Part shown: piece by piece, positions 7,711 through 15,978 of the stretch | Position numbering within the stretch: the stretch's first letter is position 1 | Layout of the letters: every line of letters begins with the position of its first letter | Assembly: GCA_003427395.1 (NCBI GenBank) | Contig: BFEA01000178.1 | Span: forward strand, 2,010,919-2,031,585 | Source: Chara braunii | Taxonomy: Eukaryota; Streptophyta; Charophyceae; Charales; Characeae | DNA: 20,667 nucleotides | Direction of reading: 5' to 3' | Position numbers and translations under genes: made by a program | The notes under the pieces: model-generated | Told to the model about the DNA's origin: nothing | Seen by the model: only the letters and a program-made list of their open reading frames with translations | The model's database searches: none

Positions 7711-8400
7711 CTTTGTATAAATCTTGGCAAGCTACTTTCTCTACGGGAAGCGCTGCCGAAATTTCTACAAATCCAAGAAGATAGTTTATATTTGGCTTGT
7801 CGAAAGTTCAACTTTGTCTTTTCTCTTATCTGACTTAATTAAAATTTGGAAAGTCTTCTTTTCTAAAGTGAGTGTTGCCCAAATTTTTGCTAAATCAGGG
7901 AGTTAGGCAAATTTGAACTTTCGGAGGTCAAAGTTACTTTCAAATTCTTGACCTAGCCTTGTATAAATTTTGGAATAGCACTTTTATAGAGGGAGTGCTG
8001 CCGAAATTTTTACAAAATTAAGGAATTAGTTAAATTTTGTATAAAGTTGAACTCAAGTTGTTGTTCGAGTTCATATCTAACTTAGTATAAATCGGGAAAG
8101 CCTTCCTTTCTAAAGAGAGTGCTGCCCAAATTTCTACTGATTCAGGGAATTAGACAGAGTTTGACTTTCCAGACTTAGAGATTATTTTTGTCTTTATATC
8201 TAACTTAGTATAAATCTGAAAAACCTCCCTTTCTCAAGGGAGTGCAGCCCCAATTTCTGCTATTTCAGGAAGTTATACATAGTTTTGACTTTCCGGAGTT
8301 ATAAATTATTTCTGTTTGCATATCTGGACGTATATAAATCTTGGAAAGACAATTTCCGTACAGGAAGCGCTGCCGAAATTTTCTTAGATTAAAAGAGGTC
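7711..8400 (+). repeat. Divergent 123-125 bp tandem array, six copies
   Basis: Units start near 7711, 7834, 7957, 8081, 8204 and 8329, the last one partial. Each has a GTATAAATC-like start (degenerate in unit two), a C/T-rich then A/G-rich segment, a conserved GAGTGCTGCCCAAATTTCT-like block, and then AGGGAATTAG and a GACTTTCCGGAG-like block. Some units can fold locally, such as CTCCCTT/AAGGGAG in unit five and AGCACT/AGTGCT in unit three. Copies are well diverged, so the array is old, yet the near-constant period and the shared block survive. The repeated TATAAAT motif may act in transcription, but this is inference. Confidence 0.8.
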
Positions 8401-9990
8401 GAATATGTTTTGACAAGTGGGGATTTTTTATAAGTCTATTTTGACAAAGGGAAAATTTTACCATATTGCTTAGAGGCAGGCTTAGACATAGTTAACCAGG
8501 ATGATAGGGTAAGGTCGCGATATGAAGATTATGATCTATGAACTTATAGGTTCAGTATGGGGCTTTGATCTGTCATGTGTTACAAACACTTTTGATCATC
8601 TGATTCAAGATCCGGGCTAGGTTCAGTTTTATCCCTTGAGGATCATCATCTATTATCATTGATAACAGGTCGGTTGCCGATTCGTCGGTTTACGATTCAA
8701 CTCTAATTCACTCCTGCCACTCAACTTAAAGGCTTTAGCCTTGTGATTGAACCGTTTTGTTGTGTTTTCACCCGGACTTTATTGAATGACCATCAAACAA
8801 AAGTACTAAGTATTTATTTAAGAGTTGCACGAGTAAGGCTTGTATCTCTAAAGCAAGGGGTATGAGTGCAAGGAATGGTTGAAGTTGACCCCGTGTAGTG
8901 CGTGGACTTCTGGATGAATCTTTGATGTGATTGCAGGTGCGTTTGTGGTTCGGACTCTGGATGTGATTGTCTGCAATNACATACANATATNGTTGAGAGG
9001 AGCCCCACTNTGACTGTGAGAAGTGATCGTCCTATATAATTAACCCTCATATATCTACGTGTACCCTGAGTATTTGAGAAACCTACTGTATTTGTGCGTA
9101 AGGGTTATCCTTTGCTTTTTAGAGTTTCCATGGTTGGACGTTGTAGTCCGTGGCAGCCGTCAAAGTCAAACCCCTTGACTTTTGTCTTGCCCTGGAGGAG
9201 GACTTACCCCAAGGGCCGCAAGAAGCGACTGTCACCACAAGTATGGACCTGTGTACCACCCGCTCTGCACAGAGTGCAGAAGAGGGTGTGTGGTCTTCAA
9301 CCGCGCTTGGCAGTTGTCCAGCGTTTAGAGATTAACCCTCAAAGCGCAAGTCAGCTGACACTTGAGTGTCGAATGCGACCCTCGAGATTAGCGAGGACCG
9401 CATGAGTATGGGTACTACATAGTACGCCATCATTGCGACCGCTTGCATACGCTTGCATTACGAGTCAATATGGTTCAACCCTGTGTCCGCGCGGTTTTGT
9501 ATTTAGTCTCGCGCGCGACGCCTATCCGATTTCCGCATCGAAGAGTTATGGGATGGCTACCGAGGGGCTAGGAGCGTTGTCGCGTTGTTTGATGTGTGTG
9601 TGTGTGTATTTTATTTTTTGTGTTGGTAAAGTGGTGTGCGCGTGGTGTGTGGGATGCGTCCTAGTCGACCGACGATGCGCCACGCTTGGGACTTCAGCCC
9701 CCCAAGATGTCGGTTCGCGTGCGGGTTCGACAGAGGCGTAATACCGCGCGTACCCCCTATGCTACAACGAACGAGAAAACGCCCTCGGTTGGTCCACCTC
9801 TGCGATTGCAACTGATCAACTTTTGTATTGTGGACTGGTAGCTCGGCGACGATACGCCCACCGAAGGGAGGTGACAACTCCCGTAAGGTGAAGGTAAGGC
9901 GTGACTCGCGTAGGCCCTATCCTGTCGTAGGGGCTCGCGAGAGGTATGGCTGACGCACTCGGCCAGAGCGGCTTGCGGAAGCTCCATACG
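8401..9990 (+). other. Non-coding 3' part of the 5' LTR
   Basis: No gene is recognised. Ambiguous bases occur at 8978, 8986, 8991 and 9010. A short TG run lies at about 9593-9606. Open frames here, the longest about 103 codons, have no recognisable features. Confidence 0.4.
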
Positions 9991-9998
9991 TATAAATT
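9991..9998 (+). promoter_or_regulatory. TATA-like box near the LTR end
   Basis: TATAAATT lies about 90 bases upstream of the inferred LTR end, and a CACGTG G-box occurs at 10056-10061. A TATA box followed by a short R-U5 would fit an LTR promoter, but the repeated TATAAAT motifs at 7711-8340 are alternatives. Confidence 0.35.
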
Positions 9999-10088
9999 GC
10001 GACGAAGGATTTAAACCAACTCCTACGTGACGCGGCCAAAAGAGTCCCGTGCTGCCACGTGCAGTGCCGGACCGATGCGCTCGACAGG

Positions 10089-10106
10089 TGGCGCCGTTGC
10101 CGGGGA
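10089..10106 (+). other. Primer-binding site for tRNA-Asp
   Basis: TGGCGCCGTTGCCGGGGA is, from memory of plant tRNA sequences, an exact 18-nt complement of the 3' end (with CCA) of cytosolic tRNA-Asp(GUC). It starts two bases after the CGACA that closes the LTR. The same primer type is known in several plant Ty3/gypsy elements, for example Athila. It fixes the element's strand and the LTR-internal boundary. Confidence 0.88.
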
Positions 10107-11294
10107 TAACGGTTGCCTAACGTTGTCCCTGCTGGAACGACATCTGGGTATTGGAAGTGAGAAAATAGGCAAATGAGAAGTTTTCGTTAGGACTATATGA
10201 GTGATCAGTTGATATCTCGAGTATTGATTGGAAGTGTCGTGGGATTGAGAGGTCCTTAAAATTTGGGTCTAGACTCAAGGAAGGTTCATGAGTCAGGCAA
10301 AGTGACCACTTGGTTGGGCGGTGTGGTTCTGATTGATGTGACCTGATGTGGCTTAATGTGGTATGAGTTACTCGAGGGTGATAAATATTTTGAGTCTACG
10401 TTCACCGGCTTTGATTAACAGGATGGTATTTGGGATTGGTAACCCCTTTTGACTCGATAGTTGGCAGGCCTGGACGGTGTTCTACGTATTTGACGTGGCT
10501 CAGGTTAAGAATGGCTATTGTGAGAGTTAGCCCTATGATGTACCCTTTTTTACTGCCATAAGAGTCGTCTGAGTGATTGGGAAAACTTCATAATAGGGTT
10601 ACATCAGAATGGAGCTAAGGATGAGTGAGACAATATTCCGCTGTCAAGAGAGAAGGTATAGATCCTCTCCTAGGTGGCAGGTTAGAAATCGTCTGTGCGC
10701 CTTGAGGAGAAGTAGGTTAAGGAGAACTGAAGGATCTACTTGCATAGACGTAGATGGGTGCGGCTGGATTCTAAGCGGCTGTTCTGCTACAGGACATAGT
10801 GAGTCTGGGTAATACCTTCCTTACGTGAGGGACATCTGATCTTAGAGGGAGTTGGAGTAGCAATGGAAGAGCTAACGCTTAGATTACTCCGTTTGCCTCT
10901 AAGAGAGCGGTGGGTAGTAACGGATGTTAGAATTTCACCTGAACCCTTTCGGGTTTGGACCATCCACTTAGGAAGCTAAAGACTTGAGATCATCTGCTTT
11001 AAAGATGTCACTTTGAGTTATATATTGGACTCGCCTATGGATGCCAGACCTTGTAGGCCTAGTCTATGTCTGATTATGTCTAAGTAGATATTATTTTCAG
11101 GAATATGTCGTGTGGGTTATTTTATTGGGATTATATTTAGGATCTTATCAGTCTGTAGGAATCTATGTGAATGTCTTCAGTCCAGCATTTGGCTCATGGT
11201 TGACCATCTAGCTTGTACGTTTGGGTCTCTCTTCCAAGAAAGGTAGGGATTGTCAGTTTGATAACGAAAGGCGCATGCTGGACGTTTGTCTGTG
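10107..11294 (+). other. Untranslated leader
   Basis: About 1.2 kb between the primer-binding site and the first protein-like frame. No gene is recognised. A long leader is common in large plant LTR elements and would carry packaging and dimerisation signals if the element were mobilised in trans. Confidence 0.45.
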
Positions 11295-11992
11295 ATGGGC
11301 AGAACCCAAACAAAGCAAGGGCAACTCAGGATGCCTTATGCCCGGGAAGACCCGCGTATGCTCAGGCCAATTGAGAAAGAGGGAGGGCTCGAGGTGTCTT
11401 TACCCAGGCGGGTCAGAGACAGAGAGTATATTTCATCATGGTGGGGCGTGATGATGGGCACGGACATCTTTATCTGGATTGAGTCTGGGTTCGACAATCA
11501 GCAGGAATGCGCAATTGTAAGGGTGACCCTGTACGCCTCTGCCACCTTTTGGAGTACTAACCCGTGTAGAGGTCAGGCGCGCTGGAGAGGTCGGGCTTCC
11601 ATCGGCTCCGCTACGAGTAATCCTGCCTGGGTTTCTGATAGAGAAGAGTTTAGGTGGGCAGACGAGGGTAGAGGCGGCAGCTGAAGCGGCTTTGAAGACG
11701 AGGATGGGAATATGGGCGCTATACCTGCGAGCTGATATATAGTCTGCGCTTAGACCCGAAATTCTCACCTTCTAGTCAGTGGCTCAGGCACACGGCTAGT
11801 ATAGTTGACGTATATGTCATTTCTCATGATCCGAATGAGGGAAATGTAGACTGGGAGGAGATTCGAGCAGCAGTGGGTCGATAGGGAATGCCCCTTTCTC
11901 CACTAAATGAGCTTCTTTTTTACTTTGGCTGGATCGTCTCTCTACCATTTACCGTAGCTATAAAGGTAAGCGTCAGGGTAACTAGAAGTTGA
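11295..11992 (+). pseudogene. Broken pre-gag reading frame, protein of unknown family
   Basis: Protein-like sequence runs through three frames in turn. The first is 11295 to about 11530, starting at an ATG and containing WWGVMMGTDIFIWIESGFD. The second is about 11527 to 11737 (LPPFGVLTRVEVRRAGEVG, then ALKTRMGIWALYLRAD). The third is about 11735 to 11992 (SLRLDPKFSPSSQWLRH, DVYVISHDPNE, then LNELLFYFGWIVSLPF). This implies two frameshifts, the second at a GATATATAG slip-prone site, and an in-frame TAG at 11882-11884. The ancestral protein would be about 230 residues, with a hydrophobic stretch near its end. I do not recognise the family. An extra ORF before gag is known in Ogre/Tat-type elements and is the nearest parallel in position. 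The frame-hopping is my reconstruction by eye. Confidence 0.5.
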
Positions 11993-12126
11993 GGCCTGAT
12001 TGCATGAGTAAAAGCGTAGGTAGCGTGATGTAAGTGTTAGCAGTTCGTCTTTGTCTGCCTGAGCTTACTTGAATCATTTTTCGGTGATTTAATGCCCGCT
12101 ATGTGTGCCAGGCTGATGTCAGCATC

Positions 12127-13520
12127 ATGGCGGAAGAAAGCGGCTTCGCCAAGATTTTGCTTTGGAGGAATTCGTGTTAGATGAAGGTGTTGTTGCGCGA
12201 GGCAGTGCAGGAGTCGATGCCTCCAGATCTCCGTGCTCGGTTATTCCAAGGAAGAAACTTGTCCAGCTTTCTGCGTAATTTCCGAGAATTTTGCCTTATG
12301 AAGAAGTGGGATGAGAGAGCGATGTGGTGCATGTTCCCGCTGTTTATTTCTGAAAGACTAAGCGAGGAGGTATATGCCCTCAAGCAGAAAGCAAGGATGT
12401 GGGATGAGTTGGAGAGTTCCTTAAGGTAAGATTCCCAGAAGAGAGAGTAGAAGGCCAATGTGGGGAACGCTCTGTGCAACCAGTTGTGGGTGCCCCATCG
12501 CAGGCAGAATTGAGTGGATTGCAGAAACAAGTAGGGGCATTGGAAGAAAGGCTAGCACAATTGGAAGAGGTCAGGAAAGGCAAGCGGAAGGTTAAAGAAG
12601 ATTCCCCAAGAAAACCGACTGGCCTGGGAGAAAGAGAAGTAGAGAAGGATGACCACGAGTCACCCCTCTTGGTAGGAATCCCAAAGAGACAAGTCGGTGC
12701 TCAGGCGAGAAACAAAGGCGAAGAATTCGTTGAAATAAAGGAGGAGCAGGATGCTAATGTCGCCCTGCCTGTTATTGCGCTGGATCCAAAAAGGGGGATC
12801 ATTAACGGGGAAGCATCCTCAGCTGCAGGCCAAGAGAGGCAAAAGAATGGGTGGTGGCCAGAGCACTGGGTAAAAGGGGTATGCGATTGTTGGGGAAAGA
12901 CTGGCCGTACCCCTCAAGGAAGTGAGGAAAAGGGTGTGACGGGAGAAAAAGGGGAACTTGAACCTTCCAAGTTGACAAAGGCGCAGCGGAAGGCAAGGAA
13001 CCTCGCTCAGGGCGGTCAAGGTACCGAAAAGGGGCAGAGCTCGCGGCATGTAGCAATTACCCCGCGAGAGTTGGAAAGCGAGGTAAGACCAAGGGGGCCT
13101 CTTCCGATCGAGCCAGCTTTACATGGGCACTGGACGCCGTGTAACCAAATGAGCTTGTGGCCGACATATAATCCTTACACGCCCTGGGCGTAAAGTAATT
13201 ATATGGGCCCTTTGATGAACATTATGCCCCGTGGGCCCCCGCCAGTCCAAATCCAACCTGTCGGACCGTTATGGCCGCCGATGCAGCAAGTGCCGCAGGA
13301 CGGTATGGCAGGTGGAAGGGGCCAAAGGCCAGCAGTTGGAAGGGGCCGAGGAGATGGCGGGCGTGGCAACACGGACTGAGGAGATAGCGGGCGTGGCAAT
13401 TCGGGCCGTGGAGGTGGTGGACGCGGCAATAGAGGTCGTGGGAATGACAGGCAAGGCGCCGAGGGTCATGATGGGAGCCAGCGAAGCCATAAGTGGGGCT
13501 CAACGAAGAAAGGGGCATGA
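12127..13520 (+). pseudogene. Broken gag-like gene with coiled coil and RGG-rich tail
   Basis: A frame begins at ATG 12127 (MAEESGFAK), meets TAG at 12178-12180 and continues in frame from ATG 12181. The segment LFQGRNLSSFLRNFREFC and the following W- and E-rich part resemble the capsid-like region of LTR-element gag proteins. One lost base near 12412-12415 shifts the frame. The rest then runs to TAA at 13191-13193, TGA at 13377-13379 and a final TGA at 13518-13520. A leucine heptad segment (about 12507-12575, LQKQVGALEERLAQLEE) predicts a coiled coil, and a long charged region follows. The last part (about 13311-13460) is rich in GRG and RGG motifs. No CCHC zinc knuckle is seen, so RNA binding may rely on the RGG box. 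Total length is about 464 codons. Gag assignment is by position and resemblance, not by a database match. Confidence 0.6.
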
Positions 13521-14652
13521 TGGTGTTGGATGAGGTGGTTGCTAGGGTGAGTCGGGTGACTAAGAGTACGAGGTGAATAGGCGAGATGACTAGGAACCGT
13601 AAGAAGTAGAAAGGGGATAGAGTAGAGGAAGTATAGCAGGATGTAATGGGGATTCATCCTAAACCCCGAGTCGGAAAGCTTCTATTAATCGTTTTCTTTA
13701 GATCCTTGGATTCGTGGTTGGTAAGGTCTAGTTGTACATTTACCGACCTGGAAATTGGAGTAGCAGGCTAACCGTTGCGTGACCCTGACCCCGTACTAAT
13801 TGGTAAAGGCCAGATGCATATTACGTTGATCAGGATAGACGTGTGCTTTGGCGTGTGTATGTCCATAGGACAGATCCAGGGAGGGGTTTCGCAATAAGGA
13901 TCTGGTAAAGTAACTTGGGTTGCAGATAGTTCAGTCATATAGGTGAAACCAGGGGGCAATGAACGAGTGGGAACTGGTTCGTCTATACGTCGGTAGGATA
14001 AAAAATTTTGTATATAGAAATTGAGCCAGATATGTGCATATCCAGGTGTAGTCACGAATACCTTGTCCATCTGTACACATGTAGGTTGTAGTACTGGACG
14101 AATCGATTGTTTCCTCTGATTGGTGAAATTTAGATGGTTGTGTCCAGATGTGTGATATGTTGGCGTGTTGGGATAGACTTGCTTGTTTTGAGCTTTGTGC
14201 ATGTTTGGGTATACTTTGATGTACTTGTGTGTTCGAGACATGGGTTACCCAGCGGAGTGGGACGTGAGGGCTGGGTACCTATGTCGTTTTGAGAGAGACA
14301 TTTTATCTTCGTATACATATTGAGTTGAAACTCTATACGGCTTGGTTTTTGTGACGGTCACTATCACTCTCATTTGTGTGGTTCTATCCTAATGGATGTT
14401 CGCTTTGTACGAAAGATGTGTGAATGTGTGACATGTGAAGCTGTCTTCTCCTCGGTATACTCGTGCGACCTGCTCACGGGCAGCTGATGGGGCAGAGTAT
14501 AAGGGGAGGGAGTGCAGTCTGTCTGTGAAAGGTTGTGAGGTTATTTTGAAGATTTATGAGTCCTTGAGACTCAAATGCTTCACCATGCCGGTTGTTGATT
14601 GCTTAAGTTGTGACGAGGACTCATAAGATGGTCTCTCAGTGATATTTTGTTC
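13521..14652 (+). other. Internal non-coding region where pol would be expected
   Basis: I find no protease DTG, reverse-transcriptase YxDD, RNase H or integrase motif in any frame read. About 40 codons after the gag stop, in another frame (from 13511, MMVLDEVVARVSRVTKSTR), are mildly protein-like and could be a further gag remnant. A hairpin TGAGTC/GACTCA lies near 14556-14575. A 157-codon frame on the - strand is listed separately. Confidence 0.5.
13768..14241 (-). CDS. Possible antisense ORF, 157 codons
   Basis: An ATG-started frame on the - strand runs uninterrupted through a region whose + strand frames are closed. Composition is varied (many Y, P, T, H and W; for example VFVTTPGYAHIWLNFYIQNF) with no low-complexity bias. 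Some Tat-lineage elements such as Grande carry an antisense gene between the coding part and the 3' LTR, which is the same relative place. A frame of this length is still compatible with chance in a 20-kb window, and I recognise no domain, so this is weak. Confidence 0.25.
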   Translation of the reverse strand: MSRTHKYIKVYPNMHKAQNKQVYPNTPTYHTSGHNHLNFTNQRKQSIRPVLQPTCVQMDKVFVTTPGYAHIWLNFYIQNFLSYRRIDEPVPTRSLPPGFTYMTELSATQVTLPDPYCETPPWICPMDIHTPKHTSILINVICIWPLPISTGSGSRNG

Positions 14653-14884
14653 TATGAAGAGACCCTTGGATTTTTGGAAAGGGAGATGCTGTGTGTTATG
14701 ATGAGACCCCCTCAGATTTTTGGAAAAAAGGGGGATGTTTGGTTTTATGATGAGACCCCTCGTGATTTTTGGAAGAGGGGGTATTTTGCTCTGTGATGAG
14801 ACCCCTCGTGACTTTTGGAAGAGGGGGTGTTTTGTTTTATGGTGAGATCCCCTTGGATTTTTGGAAAAAATGATGATTTTGGAT
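14653..14884 (+). repeat. Stem-loop tandem array with GATTTTTGGAA loop, five units
   Basis: Units of 44-49 bp start at 14653, 14697, 14746, 14792 and 14838, each beginning TATGATGAGACCC or close to it. Stems are CCCTT/AAGGG (14663-14683), CCCCCT/AGGGGG (14707-14734), ACCCCTC/GAGGGG (14755-14782) and the same again at 14801-14828. The fifth unit has lost its 3' arm. The loop GATTTTTGGAA is nearly constant while arms change together, as in the 6642-7423 array. It lies near the 3' end of the internal region. Confidence 0.75.
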
Positions 14885-14893
14885 TGTCGAAAG

Positions 14894-14913
14894 ACTCACC
14901 TTCAAAGGTGAGT
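14894..14913. repeat. Perfect 9-bp palindromic hairpin
   Basis: ACTCACCTT and AAGGTGAGT are exact inverse complements around a 2-nt centre. It directly follows the five-unit stem-loop array. Confidence 0.65.
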
Positions 14914-15005
14914 AAACTGATTTATGGCATGGTAAGTGTTCTGATGAGTGATAAAGTCTGACGAAAATGGTCACTTTTGCTTGGAATGTTTGAGAAGGTC
15001 GCACT

Positions 15006-15018
15006 GAGTGAAGGGGGA
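15006..15018 (+). other. Polypurine-tract-like sequence
   Basis: GAGTGAAGGGGGA followed by CATGATGTC resembles the polypurine tract and TG start that precede many plant Ty3/gypsy 3' LTRs. It lies 960 bp upstream of the start of the direct repeat. It may be the real plus-strand primer, an internal extra tract, or a relic. Confidence 0.35.
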
Positions 15019-15020
15019 CA

Positions 15021-15978
15021 TGATGTCTCAGAATGGGTGGCTGCTCGCTCTGATCAAGTCAGGAGTCACAGCCTTGTGGACCTAGCGGTGATTTTGTTTG
15101 TGAGCGTGCGAAGGACGCCATGCCTATTGTGGAAGGGCTGGTAAATGTCTTTGGAACCCTGCGTATCGCGCAGTGGGCCAGTAATTTTGTTTTGTGACGC
15201 TCCGTCTAACCACTTGTGCTAGTTCAAGGACATATTGAGGAATGCCAAGCTAACGGAAAAGAAGTCAGTACCTCTAGGGCACAACCCCAGAGGATGGCTG
15301 CGAGCCGGCGCAACCTGGCTGCAGAACCGGGGAGTAAGAGTTTAAGGGGAGTTGCCCGCCCCAGGGAAATTGCTCCGTGGGATAATGAAGGTTGAGATTT
15401 TTGGGGGAATCCTGATTGAATGCTTATCAGGAGAAAACCTATCGTTGCGTAACCAACGAGGGTACTGTCGTTAAATAACAACGCGGTGGGCCGTAGTCCT
15501 GGCCCGATCAGCCAGGCTGTGGTAGGCCAAGATGGACACCTAGCTTTTCTGTAATAGACTGCAGAAAGAGCTGAGTGAAGTATACGTATATGCTTACGGG
15601 TATTTGATTGCGAGAGATTTTTTAGAAGGAAGGCGAGAGTGCCTTCAAAGGTCTCGATTAAGGCCCGCGTCCCTAGTTTTTGCCAGGACTAGGGACACCC
15701 AACGAAAAACCGAAGGTTGTCCAGGACCGGGGAGAGGACGATTGGGAAAGTCTTTGAAACTTATGTTGCCAGCGTCCTAATTTCTGGGCGGTGAGAGGCC
15801 CGGGTTAGAAACCTGGCAGCATATAGTTGTGAAGGCGTGGTTTGGTGGAGGCCTCTACCCTGTGCTTGTCGGCTAATCGGATTGGCTCGTTTTTCGTCAG
15901 CATTTGGAGTGTGGACGAGTTTATAGCTTTCTGATTTGGCGAAGCGACGGGGACGTCGCTGAATATGGTCTGGTAAGT
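15021..15978 (+). other. Non-coding segment before the repeat boundary
   Basis: No gene is recognised and I find no match to it in the first copy. It holds a perfect 9-bp inverted repeat at 15669-15677 and 15688-15696 (GTCCCTAGT/ACTAGGGAC) and a weaker hairpin at 15271-15293 (CCTCT-GGG / CCC-AGAGG). Either it is the last part of the internal region, or it is the first part of a 3' LTR whose counterpart was lost at 2414. Confidence 0.4.

Larger units (their letters stand above)
2414..10086 (+). repeat. 5' LTR, about 7.7 kb
   Basis: The start is set by the left edge of the direct repeat (TATCG, probably a mutated TGTCG). The end is set by CGACA immediately before the primer-binding site. A length of 7,673 bp is far above the usual plant LTR. 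Within it lie, in order: a 26-nt inverted repeat at the start, a GC-rich non-coding part, a purine-rich tract, two stem-loop families (4176-5030), a CTG-rich stretch, a candidate intron, the stem-loop array 6642-7423, the 123-bp array 7711-8400, and a TATA-like box at 9991. An exact 95-bp duplication around an N at 6712 is probably an assembly artefact and would shorten the LTR by 96 bp. Confidence 0.6.

Noticed and set aside
7501-7833. 110-codon hydrophobic frame resembling a membrane protein
   Set aside because: It runs into the 123-bp tandem array and the repeat units do not keep the frame. Its hydrophobicity comes from T-rich DNA.
13231-13533. 100-codon + strand frame over the RGG-coding stretch, and - strand proline-rich frames there
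   Set aside because: These are shadows of the gag-like frame, whose RGG reading continues the upstream coiled-coil frame. The GC-rich repeats give alanine/valine- or proline-rich readings in other frames.
14894-14913. Rho-independent terminator
   Set aside because: A hairpin without a following T run, in a eukaryotic element, so the bacterial model does not apply.
13521-15978. Possible pol remnants
   Set aside because: Frames were read for protease DTG, reverse-transcriptase YxDD and integrase HHCC or DDE patterns. None was found with supporting context.
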